Part shown: positions 1-6,315 of the stretch, piece after piece
Layout of the letters: every line of letters begins with the position of its first letter
Position numbering within the stretch: position 1 is the first letter of the stretch
Assembly: GCA_030627475.1 (NCBI GenBank)
Contig: DAOURZ010000047.1
Span: forward strand, 1-7,998
DNA length: 7,998 nucleotides
Reading direction: 5' to 3'
From: Deltaproteobacteria bacterium
Lineage (GTDB): Bacteria; Desulfobacterota; Desulfobacteria; Desulfobacterales; ETH-SRB1
Position numbers and translations under genes: made by a program
Notes under the pieces: model-generated
What the model saw: only the letters and a program-made list of their open reading frames with translations
Told to the model about the DNA's origin: nothing
Databases searched by the model: none

Positions 1-673
1 CTTGCGATGCAAATTCGATTAAGCCGGGCTGTGTTAAACCCAGATCACTTTTTTCTACCCGAATACTGCGGGAAATCCTTGCAAGTCGAATTGCTTCTCC
101 GGATGTGTCAAACTGTATATCTATAGCATCTTGAACTGTAAAAAATCCAATCCCATCACCGCCCGAACTAATCATATTTGAAGTAATTCCTGCCACTGTA
201 TAAATATTCTTCCCTATCTTGATTTTTTCTCCGAGATACAACCCCAGCGATTCATCAGCAATCATTTCATAATGGTTTTGATTCAATATTCTTCCGGACA
301 CCAGAGGTACCCACTTGCCTTTATCTATTGGCCAATCAAGACCAACAACAGTCATACGCAGCCGCTTACCCTTGTTTTGGCGCTGAATTGTGTGTTGTAC
401 GAAATTTCGGGCAGTTACAACCCCGGGAATGGCCAGCGCTCTGTGGATAAGATTTTGAGGAACACGTGAAAGTTCCGCAAAAGGACCTCGCGTATTGTGC
501 TGGACAATCCATACATCTGCTCCAATATTGTCAATAAGCAAGGTGGCATCTTCGATAATTCCTCTGTATATTCCACTCATTCCCATAACAATCATCAGAA
601 GCATTCCAATTCCAACAGAAGTTAAAACAAAACGCCCCAGGTTATGCCTAATATCTTTAATCGCAAGATTCAT
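1..673 (-). CDS. ABC transporter permease, MacB/FtsX-type (C-terminus beyond the left edge)
   Basis: Reading the minus strand from an ATG at 673 gives an open frame of 224 codons to the window edge with no stop. The N-terminus is a short basic segment (LAIKDIRHNLGRF) followed by one hydrophobic segment at about residues 15-36. A long soluble, presumably periplasmic, region follows, typical of the MacB_PCD domain of FtsX/MacB-family permeases. The three C-terminal membrane helices expected in this family would lie outside the window. The start codon overlaps the stop of the upstream adaptor gene as ATGA (670-673), which indicates translational coupling in one operon. With the adaptor it would form a tripartite export pump or lipoprotein/macrolide-type exporter. 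The ATPase is not in the window and is probably encoded further left. Family assignment is fairly secure; the substrate cannot be read from the sequence. Confidence 0.82.
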   Translation of the reverse strand, partial: MNLAIKDIRHNLGRFVLTSVGIGMLLMIVMGMSGIYRGIIEDATLLIDNIGADVWIVQHNTRGPFAELSRVPQNLIHRALAIPGVVTARNFVQHTIQRQNKGKRLRMTVVGLDWPIDKGKWVPLVSGRILNQNHYEMIADESLGLYLGEKIKIGKNIYTVAGITSNMISSGGDGIGFFTVQDAIDIQFDTSGEAIRLARISRSIRVEKSDLGLTQPGLIEFASQ

Positions 674-1839
674 TGAACAGATATCCTTGTTTGATCTGCT
701 AACTTGTTTTTTAAACTTATTGGTGTCAGGACACTGTCTCCTTCCTGCAATCCTTCAATAATTTCAATAAAACTACCGCCATGCAGCCCTGTTTTGATAT
801 GCCGCCATGCGGCAACTCCTTCATTATCAACAAAAACTCCGGACATATTATTGCGCCATTTTATGTATTTTTCAGGAACGATAAGGACATTGTTTTTTTT
901 CTCTGTTTTAATATAAACCTCGGCTCGTTGGCCTATAGCCCATTTTGCAGGCAATTCATTAACATTAACATCAACAATAAACTCACGCGTTTCCCTGTCA
1001 ACTTCAATGGCTATGCGTGCAACTGTGCCTGGATACGTATGTTCAGGTTCAGAGCGAAAGATAATTCCGGCAGGTTGTCCTATCTTTATTTTTGTCAACT
1101 CAGTCCCATCAACCCAGGCGCTGACCCAAAGAACCTTTGTCGAAATAAGTGATAGAATAGCGCTTCCCGGAATCACAATATTTCCCGGATCTCGTTCCTT
1201 CTTAATAATTATTCCATCAAAAGGGGCGAGAATTTGGCTGTCATCCAATTGGGCTTTGCGTAATTCCAACACTTTTTTTGCCTCAACAACTTTGTTTTGA
1301 GCTTCAATAACGGCCACCTCTGCGTGGCTATGCCTTGCCCTTGCCGTTCCCAGTTCTTCGGTTGCTTTATCAAATTTTTCCTGACTGATGGCCTTTGGCA
1401 TGAGTTTTCTATACCTGTTATAAGTTTTTACTGCACCGCTTAATACCACCTCGGTAAATTTCAGATCTCTACGGACTTTATCGACCCCTGATACTACTGT
1501 TTCAAGGCTTGCCGATGCTACTTTCACCTGTAGCTTAAGCTGGTCATCGTCAAGTGTTACCAGCAACTGATCAGCACTGACGTTATCTCCTTGATCAACC
1601 AGAACATTTTCTATACGACCTGAAATCTTTGAGCTTATAATCATTTTTGTTTTTGCATCTAAAGTTCCGGTACCCATCACGTTGTCAATAATTTCCCCCC
1701 GGTCGACTTGATATTTCTCCACAAGAACAGGTGCAAATTTCAACCAATAGATAGCGATGGCAAGGATTGCAATAAGGAAAAATAGTTTTGCGCCTTTGTC
1801 TATCCATTTTCTGATTAATTTCCAATTTTTATTCATCAT
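670..1839 (-). CDS. HlyD/MacA-family membrane-fusion (periplasmic adaptor) protein
   Basis: This 389-residue protein has a single N-terminal membrane anchor at about residues 18-33 preceded by basic residues. The first half of a lipoyl (barrel-sandwich) domain follows, with SGRIENVLVDQGDNV at about 73-87. Next comes a charged, Ala/Glu/Lys-rich helical hairpin at about 100-195. The second lipoyl half follows (ILAPFDGIIIKKERDPGN), then a beta-barrel and a membrane-proximal domain. This is the standard order for RND/ABC periplasmic adaptors, and the length fits MacA-like members. It would bridge the inner-membrane ABC permease encoded immediately downstream (4-bp overlap) to an outer-membrane channel. 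Two ATGs in tandem (1839 and 1836) are possible starts. The Shine-Dalgarno is poor: a GGGG about 11 nt upstream. It is probably transcribed from the candidate promoter at 1901-1930. The substrate is unknown. Confidence 0.88.
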   Translation of the reverse strand: MMNKNWKLIRKWIDKGAKLFFLIAILAIAIYWLKFAPVLVEKYQVDRGEIIDNVMGTGTLDAKTKMIISSKISGRIENVLVDQGDNVSADQLLVTLDDDQLKLQVKVASASLETVVSGVDKVRRDLKFTEVVLSGAVKTYNRYRKLMPKAISQEKFDKATEELGTARARHSHAEVAVIEAQNKVVEAKKVLELRKAQLDDSQILAPFDGIIIKKERDPGNIVIPGSAILSLISTKVLWVSAWVDGTELTKIKIGQPAGIIFRSEPEHTYPGTVARIAIEVDRETREFIVDVNVNELPAKWAIGQRAEVYIKTEKKNNVLIVPEKYIKWRNNMSGVFVDNEGVAAWRHIKTGLHGGSFIEIIEGLQEGDSVLTPISLKNKLADQTRISVQ

Positions 1840-1900
1840 TATTGTGTGAACCCCAAGTTGAAAAATGTTGCGTTTGAATATTTTATTTGAGTCTACTCCA

Positions 1901-1930
1901 AATAGAACATAACTGTTTACACAATGTCAA
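1901..1930 (-). promoter_or_regulatory. Candidate sigma-70 promoter for the export operon
   Basis: On the minus strand there is a perfect -35 hexamer TTGACA (1930-1925). An 18-nt spacer separates it from TCTATT (1906-1901), which matches four of six -10 positions. Transcription would begin near 1894 and give a leader of about 55 nt before the adaptor ATG. The octamer CAAATAGA occurs twice on the plus strand here (1899-1906 and 1928-1935), once over each promoter element, and could be a regulator half-site. The region is AT-rich, so chance matches are possible. Confidence 0.42.
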
Positions 1931-1945
1931 ATAGAGTATTTTTGC

Positions 1946-1959
1946 GGGACTAAAGTCCC
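1946..1959. repeat. Perfect 6-bp inverted repeat GGGACT-AA-AGTCCC
   Basis: GGGACTAAAGTCCC forms perfect 6-bp arms around two bases in the divergent intergenic region. It is notably GC-rich against AT-rich surroundings. It lies just upstream of the candidate -35 of the minus-strand operon and about 80 bp upstream of the candidate cheX promoter. It could be an operator shared by both genes or one copy of a dispersed intergenic palindrome. It lacks a T-run on either side, so it is not a convincing intrinsic terminator. Confidence 0.6.
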
Positions 1960-2035
1960 ACTTCCGTGCAGCGGCAAATTTTGTTTTATAAAAAATACTT
2001 GAATTTTGGAAAGAATTTTAATAGTAAGCAATTCG

Positions 2036-2064
2036 TTGATTGATAGAATTGTATGTTCTATTTT
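2036..2064 (+). promoter_or_regulatory. Weak candidate sigma-70 promoter for cheX
   Basis: TTGATT (2036-2041) and TATTTT (2059-2064) are separated by 17 nt, each matching four of six consensus bases. The predicted transcription start near 2071 lies downstream of the alternative ATG at 2053, which agrees with translation starting at 2113. No GG-N10-GC sigma-54 motif was seen upstream of cheX. The evidence is modest because the region is AT-rich. Confidence 0.32.
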
Positions 2065-2112
2065 TTGTGCCTTTTTTTGCGGCCGTACTACCTACAGCAA
2101 AGGGAAAATTAT

Positions 2113-2592
2113 ATGAAGGAAATCAATTCGCTTAATTTAAAAGGACTTGCTATTAATGCACTAAACAATGTGTTTGATATGATGCTTGATATGACAGTGG
2201 AGATATCTGATGCTGATTCACAGGAGATAATTAATGGTAATAAAATTGTAGGATCAGTCAGTTTTGTGGGAGATCTTATGGGAAATGTCAGTATCCATGT
2301 AGGTGATACCTTTGCCCGTATCATGGCGGCGGCTATGCTTGGCATGGAAGTGGAGGAGATCGAAGGTGAAGAGGTAAACGATGTACTTGGTGAATTGAGT
2401 AATATGATCGGCGGCGATCTGAAATCACGTTTTTGTGACATTGGCTTTTCATGTCAGCTTTCCATTCCTTCCGTCACGAGTGGAAGTGACTTCAAGATTG
2501 AATCCAGAGATTGGATGCAGCGTGAATGTTTTGCTTTTTGCTACCAACAGCACACCGCTTTGGTGGACGTTTTTATAAAATCAGGAGGATGA
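2113..2592 (+). CDS. cheX: CheX-type (CheC/CheX/FliY family) receiver phosphatase
   Basis: The 159-residue protein has the CheX fold pattern. An N-terminal helix (GLAINALNNVFDMMLDMTVE) leads into beta strands with GSVSFVGDLMGNVSI, then a helix with MAAAMLGMEVEEIEGE. The signature helix DVLGELSNMIGGDLKSRF follows, carrying the ExxN catalytic pair (Glu94, Asn97). CheX proteins dephosphorylate CheY-like receivers, and the gene immediately downstream encodes such a receiver. The start at 2113 is preferred over an in-frame ATG at 2053 because AAAGGGA (2099-2105) is correctly spaced and because the extra 20 residues are hydrophobic and do not fit the family. The gene ends 2 nt before the next start. 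It lies next to flagellar regulators but no cheA, cheW or methyl-accepting gene is visible. Confidence 0.85.
   Translation: MKEINSLNLKGLAINALNNVFDMMLDMTVEISDADSQEIINGNKIVGSVSFVGDLMGNVSIHVGDTFARIMAAAMLGMEVEEIEGEEVNDVLGELSNMIGGDLKSRFCDIGFSCQLSIPSVTSGSDFKIESRDWMQRECFAFCYQQHTALVDVFIKSGG
2583..2588 (+). promoter_or_regulatory. Shine-Dalgarno deciding the receiver-STAS start
   Basis: A perfect AGGAGG lies inside the last codons of cheX. It abuts an ATG at 2589, which overlaps the cheX stop as ATGA, but it is 6 nt from the ATG at 2595. Spacing favours 2595 as the start of the downstream protein (MSLKVLTVDDS). Confidence 0.75.
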
Positions 2593-2594
2593 CC

Positions 2595-3347
2595 ATGTCT
2601 TTAAAAGTTCTTACCGTTGATGACAGTAAAACTATTCGTATGATTGTGAAGAAAGCCTTCAGACCTTATGATTGTGAACTTTTTGAAGGAGCGGATGGAG
2701 CCGAAGGCCTGATGCTTGCCACACAGGAAAAGCCTGATTTGATTGTTCTTGATATTACCATGCCTGTTATGAACGGGATTGAGATGTTGAGTAAATTAAA
2801 ATCTGAACCGGACTTAAAAGATATTCCTGTAATAATGTTGACGGCTGAATCCGGAAAAGATAATGTGATGCAGATCGTTAAAATGGGCGTTAAGGATTAT
2901 ATGGTAAAGCCGTTTAAGGGTGAACAATTAATTGAGCGAGTAACAAAACTTGTAAAATTAGAGTCAAAAAAAACAGGAGAAGCATCAGCAGGCGATTCAG
3001 CAGGGAAATATTTTTCACTTGATGGAGATATTCAGCTTTTAGTTCTGAAAGAAAAAGCAACCCGGCAGATTACAGCACAAGTTGAAGTGTATTTGCGGTC
3101 TAAAATTAAAGATATGATAAAATCCGGCATGAATAAATTTATTATAGATTTGAGCAAGATGCCGGAAATTAATATGTCATTGATCAAATTGATCATGGTG
3201 ATAATTCAAGACTGCAGGAAGGCAAAATTCCGAATTGGGGTCGTTGGTACAACTGATTTAAGTAATGAGCTGAAACAGTTTCAAGAGACCAGCGGAATTC
3301 CAGTTAATAGTACAGTCGAAGAGGCAAAAGCAGCATTTAGCAGTTAG
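2595..3347 (+). CDS. Response regulator: receiver domain fused to a STAS domain
   Basis: Residues 1-120 form a complete receiver. The acidic pair is Asp9-Asp10, the phosphoacceptor Asp53 lies in VLDITMP, and Thr83 and Lys105 (YMVKPF) are also present. After a Gly/Ser/Ala-rich linker (about 124-137), residues 140-250 match a STAS fold of the anti-sigma-antagonist type: FSLDGDIQLLVL, a long helix, then KFIIDLSKMPEINMSLIKLI and RIGVVG. Aligned by eye to SpoIIAA, the loop usually reading D-S-S-G reads Asn193-Met194-Ser195-Leu196. The normally phosphorylated first serine is therefore methionine. This suggests that phosphorylation of the receiver, not of the STAS domain, controls partner binding. 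The gene is coupled to cheX, whose product is a plausible phosphatase for Asp53. A STAS binding partner (anti-sigma-like kinase or chemosensory protein) is not in the window. Confidence 0.85.
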   Translation: MSLKVLTVDDSKTIRMIVKKAFRPYDCELFEGADGAEGLMLATQEKPDLIVLDITMPVMNGIEMLSKLKSEPDLKDIPVIMLTAESGKDNVMQIVKMGVKDYMVKPFKGEQLIERVTKLVKLESKKTGEASAGDSAGKYFSLDGDIQLLVLKEKATRQITAQVEVYLRSKIKDMIKSGMNKFIIDLSKMPEINMSLIKLIMVIIQDCRKAKFRIGVVGTTDLSNELKQFQETSGIPVNSTVEEAKAAFSS

Positions 3348-3351
3348 TGCC

Positions 3352-3370
3352 TGAACGGTGTTTCCGTTCA
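3352..3370. repeat. Perfect 7-bp hairpin after the receiver-STAS gene
   Basis: TGAACGG and CCGTTCA form a perfect stem with a 5-nt TGTTT loop, beginning 4 nt after the TAG stop. There is no downstream T-run, so intrinsic termination is doubtful. It could stabilise the cheX operon mRNA 3' end, act as a weak terminator, or be a copy of an intergenic palindrome. The remaining bases up to 3497 show no convincing promoter; one GG-N10 match ends in GA rather than GC. Confidence 0.5.
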
Positions 3371-3497
3371 AACAATAGTCAGAGATTTTGCTGGCTACCA
3401 ACTTACGAATTGTCCTGCTTTATGTTTGATAGCCATTTTGGTCAAGTGATTGACTGATTTTTTGCTCGAATACTTGATCAATTGCGGAGCTAAGTTC

Positions 3498-4844
3498 ATG
3501 AAGGATTTTGAGATATTATTTGTTGATGATCAAAAAGAGATACTTTTTTTGGCAGATGAATATTTGTCTCATTATGGGTATAAAGTGACAGTTGTTGACA
3601 GTGGTTTGAACGCCTTTGAATTGGTTAAGAAGAGGGACATTGATATCGTCATTACCGATTTAAGGATGCCCGGGTTTAGTGGAATCGAACTTGTCAAAGC
3701 TATAAAAAAATACCGGTCTGAAATCGAAATTATTATTATAACCGGATATGGAACCATAGAATCTGCTATCGAAGCTTTGAAGCTCGGATGTTATGATTAC
3801 ATTCAAAAACCGATTCAATTTGAGCGCTTAAAAATATTAATTGATAGAATTATAAAAAAAAAACAACTGCAGAAAAAAAATATATTACCCAGGAGGAGAT
3901 TAAAGGAAAGAACTCAATATGATGAGCTAATCGGAGCCAGCCCAAAGATGCAGGAGCTTTACAACCTGATTGATAAGGTCAGTTCTAATAGTTCCGCTAC
4001 TGTTGTGATACAGGGAGAGAGTGGAACAGGAAAAGAACTGGTTGCCAGAATTATCCATAAAAAGAGTGATCGTGCAGATAAACCTTTTATTTCGGTAAAT
4101 TGTGGTGCTATTGTAGAAGGGCTTCTGGAGAGCGAACTTTTTGGTCACGTCAACGGCGCATTTACCGGAGCCATCAGAAACAGGAGCGGTCTATTTAAAG
4201 CTGCAGAAGGCGGCACCATATTGTTAGATGAGATTACAGAAACCATTCCTTCTTTACAAGTTAAGCTGCTCCGGGTTCTTCAGGAAAGAAAGGTAAGGCA
4301 TGTAGGCGATACCAGAGAATTAGATATAGATGTCAGGGTGATAGCTGCCAGCAACAGAGATCTGAATGAAGCCATGAAGAGTGGAGCTTTTAGAAAAGAT
4401 CTTTTTTACCGGCTGAATGTTGTTTCTATCAATATCTCCCCACTGAGAGAGCGAAAAGAAGATATCTCACTTCTGGTAAACCATTTTATAGATAAATTTA
4501 ACAATACTAACAAAAAAAAGATTGTCGGTATATCTCCTGAAGCAATGGATATTATGTTAAACTATCATTGGCCGGGGAATGTGAGGCAATTGGAGAATAT
4601 AGTTGAAAGAGCATTTGCTTTAGGGGCGGATGAAGTAATTGAAGCAGGTGATCTTCCTTCTGAAATAAAAAGATTCGGGGAAACTTTAAAAACAGGGAAA
4701 CCGGAGTATGCCTTAAGAAAAAATGAAACTATTTTAATAAAAAAAGCTCTGGATAAAACAAGTGGAAATAAAGCCAGCGCCGCTGATTTGCTGGGAATAA
4801 ACATTACCACCCTTTATAGAAAAATGAAGAAATATGAAATATGA
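3498..4844 (+). CDS. NtrC-family response regulator (receiver, sigma-54 AAA+, Fis-type HTH)
   Basis: The 448-residue protein has all three NtrC-class modules. The receiver (about 1-120) carries Asp10-Asp11, phosphoacceptor Asp54 in ITDLRMP, Thr82 and Lys104. The AAA+ domain (about 141-380) has Walker A GESGTGKE (173-180), the sigma-54-contacting GAFTGA loop (220-225), Walker B LLDE ending at Asp244-Glu245, [10 protein letters not shown] with the arginine finger, and [10 protein letters not shown]. The C-terminal helix-turn-helix (about 410-448) includes [22 protein letters not shown]. It should activate sigma-54 promoters when phosphorylated. The start at 3498 has GGAG 8 nt upstream and begins right at the receiver ([11 protein letters not shown]); an upstream TTG at 3450 would add 16 unneeded residues. 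The interdomain linker contains A10 and A8 tracts. No cognate kinase is in the window. Its gene directly abuts the triple TTGCAA array, making it a candidate binder. Confidence 0.93.
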   Translation: MKDFEILFVDDQKEILFLADEYLSHYGYKVTVVDSGLNAFELVKKRDIDIVITDLRMPGFSGIELVKAIKKYRSEIEIIIITGYGTIESAIEALKLGCYDYIQKPIQFERLKILIDRIIKKKQLQKKNILPRRRLKERTQYDELIGASPKMQELYNLIDKVSSNSSATVVIQGESGTGKELVARIIHKKSDRADKPFISVNCGAIVEGLLESELFGHVNGAFTGAIRNRSGLFKAAEGGTILLDEITETIPSLQVKLLRVLQERKVRHVGDTRELDIDVRVIAASNRDLNEAMKSGAFRKDLFYRLNVVSINISPLRERKEDISLLVNHFIDKFNNTNKKKIVGISPEAMDIMLNYHWPGNVRQLENIVERAFALGADEVIEAGDLPSEIKRFGETLKTGKPEYALRKNETILIKKALDKTSGNKASAADLLGINITTLYRKMKKYEI

Positions 4845-4852
4845 AGATAAGA

Positions 4853-4869
4853 TTTTGCAAATTGCAAAA
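4853..4869. promoter_or_regulatory. Putative enhancer (UAS) copy 1
   Basis: TTTTGCAA-A-TTGCAAAA has perfect 8-bp arms around a single A at 4861. It begins 8 nt after the stop codon of the NtrC-type gene. It shares the 13-bp core TTGCAAATTGCAA with copy 3. A dyad of this kind is typical of sites bound by dimeric Fis-type HTH activators; the identity of the binder is inferred. Confidence 0.65.
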
Positions 4870-4885
4870 ATGCTGAATATATAAT

Positions 4886-4898
4886 TTGCAAATTGCAT
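4886..4898. promoter_or_regulatory. Putative enhancer (UAS) copy 2
   Basis: TTGCAAATTGCAT differs from the core by one final base. Its centre (4892) is 31 bp from the centre of copy 1, close to three helical turns. The two sites would therefore lie on the same face of the DNA, as expected for cooperative activator binding. Confidence 0.6.
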
Positions 4899-4960
4899 AT
4901 TATTAAAAAATGCTCATTACGGTAAGCTGTATTAGAAATTATTCCATCAAAGACCTTTCC

Positions 4961-4983
4961 TGTTTTTGCAAATTGCAAAAACA
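4961..4983. promoter_or_regulatory. Putative enhancer (UAS) copy 3, longest dyad
   Basis: The arms TGTTTTTGCAA and TTGCAAAAACA are perfect 11-bp inverted repeats around a single A at 4972. This is the most symmetric of the three copies and lies about 108 bp upstream of the -24 GG of the sigma-54 promoter, a typical enhancer distance. The one-base centre and the lack of a following T-run argue against a terminator. Confidence 0.68.
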
Positions 4984-5078
4984 GCCTTTGTTTTTACCCT
5001 CCTTATTTTCAAATCTATTTTTACAATACATTGATATTATAGAAGTAAATCTATTCTCCTGAATATCTTGTTACTTTG

Positions 5079-5094
5079 CGGCACAAACCTTGCT
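5079..5094 (+). promoter_or_regulatory. Sigma-54 (RpoN) promoter of the FlrA-like regulator
   Basis: CGGCACAAACCTTGCT matches the sigma-54 consensus TGGCAC-N5-TTGCW at all but the first base. The invariant GG (5080-5081) and GC (5092-5093) are separated by exactly 10 nt. Transcription would start near 5105. Enhancer-like repeats upstream support it. Confidence 0.85.
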
Positions 5095-5112
5095 TAAAGA
5101 TATATATTATTC

Positions 5113-5153
5113 ACGCTATTCAATAGTATGGGAATTTCCATTTTTTATAGCGT
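5113..5153 (+). repeat. Leader inverted repeats with alternative pairings
   Basis: ACGCTAT (5113-5119) pairs perfectly with ATAGCGT (5147-5153). Inside it, ATGG (5128-5131 region) can pair with CCAT just downstream. The left arm also overlaps a smaller dyad, CTATT-C-AATAG (5116-5126), which would compete with the long stem. Both lie in the predicted 5' leader of the FlrA-like gene. A regulatory role is speculative. Confidence 0.35.
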
Positions 5154-5220
5154 CAAAGTCTCAGTCTGAAAGTTCGCACTGAAGTCAGGTTTCGTCGAAG
5201 ATAGTTTTTATCTATTAACA

Positions 5221-5236
5221 GAGGAGCTGTAATTTG
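5221..5236 (+). promoter_or_regulatory. Strong Shine-Dalgarno specifying a TTG start
   Basis: GAGGAG (5221-5226) lies 7 nt before a TTG at 5234. The next in-frame ATG, at 5261, has no comparable ribosome-binding sequence. TTG is therefore the best-supported start of the downstream regulator. Confidence 0.7.
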
Positions 5237-6307
5237 TTAAATGTAGCTTTTGATAAGAGCATGTTGGAAGACCAGGATTTACACGTGGAAAGCACTATCA
5301 CTGTGAAGAAGCCAAAAAATCAACATAGGTTTAATGATATTATTGGCCAGAGTGATAAAATGCAAGAGGTTTTCAGGCTGATTGAAAAAGTGGCTGATAG
5401 TGATAGTACGATTATAATTAATGGAGAGACCGGGACAGGTAAGGGATTGGCAGCCAGAGCAATTCATCGACACTCATATCGAAAAAACAAACCGTTTGTT
5501 TCAATAAATTGTGGAGCTATTCCGGAAAATTTATTGGAGAGCGAGCTGTTTGGGCATGTGCGGGGCGCTTTTACCGGCGCAACAACAAACAGGTGTGGAA
5601 AGTTTGAAGTTGCTGATGGCGGCACCATTTTTTTAGACGAGATTGGTGATATGAGCCCTGACCTTCAGGTAAAACTTTTAAGAGTATTAGAAGAAAAAGA
5701 ATTTGAGCAGGTTGGCGGGTGCAAAACTGTAAAAGTTGATGTAAGAATTATAGCCGCCACACATCGAAATTTGGAAGAAGAAGTTCAAAAGGGAACTTTC
5801 AGGGAAGACTTGTTTTACAGGCTCTATGTAATACCGATAAAACTTCCTCCGCTAAGAGGGCGTAAATCAGATATACCTCTCCTTGTTGCTCATTTTGTGA
5901 ATGAGATTGGTTATGACAAAAATAAAGAGTTAGGTGGCGTATCAGGTAGCGCAATGAAGATGATGATGCAATATCCCTGGCCTGGAAATGTAAGAGAACT
6001 CAGGAATATGATAGAAAGATTTGTTGTTTTATGCGAAGATGGAAAAGAGCTATCTATACTGGATTTGCCGGAAAAACTTAAGACTTCAAGCGGCGGCAAT
6101 GTAGTCATGCCCCAGGTAGAAATTTCACAAGATGGGATATGCCTGAATACTGCTGTAGGTGAGTTTGAAAAAGCCCTCATTGTTCAATCTCTCAAGAAAA
6201 CCAAATGGGTCAAAAACAGGGCGGCAAAGCTTCTTCATCTTAACAGAACGACACTTGTAGAAAAGATTAAAAGACACCATTTGCAACAAGCTTTTTCTTC
6301 CTCATGA
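5234..6307 (+). CDS. Sigma-54 enhancer-binding protein without receiver domain, FlrA/FleQ-like flagellar regulator
   Basis: This 357-residue protein has only about 33 residues before the AAA+ domain, so no receiver, GAF or PAS input domain is present. The AAA+ module shows Walker A GETGTGKG (64-71), GAFTGA (111-116), Walker B FLDE (Asp135-Glu136), [11 protein letters not shown] with the arginine finger, and [10 protein letters not shown]. The C-terminal Fis-type HTH (about 315-347) includes [21 protein letters not shown]. The preceding segment [21 protein letters not shown] and the NRTTLVEK recognition helix resemble flagellar master regulators of the FlrA/FleQ group and the deltaproteobacterial REC-less flagellar EBPs (recollection of family features, not a search). 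It lies directly upstream of flgB, which has its own sigma-54 promoter. With no sensory domain, its activity is probably set by its own sigma-54 promoter or by a partner protein. Confidence 0.88.
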   Translation: MLNVAFDKSMLEDQDLHVESTITVKKPKNQHRFNDIIGQSDKMQEVFRLIEKVADSDSTIIINGETGTGKGLAARAIHRHSYRKNKPFVSINCGAIPENLLESELFGHVRGAFTGATTNRCGKFEVADGGTIFLDEIGDMSPDLQVKLLRVLEEKEFEQVGGCKTVKVDVRIIAATHRNLEEEVQKGTFREDLFYRLYVIPIKLPPLRGRKSDIPLLVAHFVNEIGYDKNKELGGVSGSAMKMMMQYPWPGNVRELRNMIERFVVLCEDGKELSILDLPEKLKTSSGGNVVMPQVEISQDGICLNTAVGEFEKALIVQSLKKTKWVKNRAAKLLHLNRTTLVEKIKRHHLQQAFSSS

Positions 6308-6315
6308 ACTGAGCT

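Larger units (their letters stand above)
4845..5233 (+). other. Gene-free regulatory region between the two enhancer-binding proteins
   Basis: This 389-bp stretch carries no credible gene. It holds three TTGCAA-type elements (4853-4983), a sigma-54 promoter (5079-5094) and a leader of about 129 nt with inverted repeats, ending in a strong Shine-Dalgarno before a TTG start. No intrinsic terminator with a T-run was found after the upstream gene, so some read-through transcription is possible. Confidence 0.75.

Noticed and set aside
495..1300. Plus-strand open frames opposite the export genes
   Set aside because: They lie antisense to well-supported permease and adaptor genes, have no recognisable domains and are shadows of the minus-strand coding sequence.
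2053..2112. Upstream ATG extending CheX by 20 residues
   Set aside because: The extension is hydrophobic and unlike the family, lacks a Shine-Dalgarno and precedes the predicted transcription start. The ATG at 2113 has a good ribosome-binding site.
2526..2594. Earlier starts for the receiver-STAS protein (ATGs at 2526 and 2589)
   Set aside because: The 2526 start lies deep inside cheX, and the 2589 ATG touches the AGGAGG. Spacing and receiver alignment both favour 2595.
3450..3497. Upstream start for the NtrC-type regulator
   Set aside because: It is a TTG without a good ribosome-binding site and adds residues before the normal receiver N-terminus. The ATG at 3498 has GGAG 8 nt upstream.
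3891..3896. Internal AGGAGG in the NtrC-type gene as a site for internal translation of an AAA+-only protein
   Set aside because: The nearby ATGs at 3919 and 3922 are out of frame, and the next in-frame ATG (codon 151) is too far away.
4961..4983. 11-bp dyad considered as an intrinsic terminator
   Set aside because: The stem is almost entirely A/T, the loop would be one base and no T-run follows. The core is shared with two other sites, which fits protein binding better.
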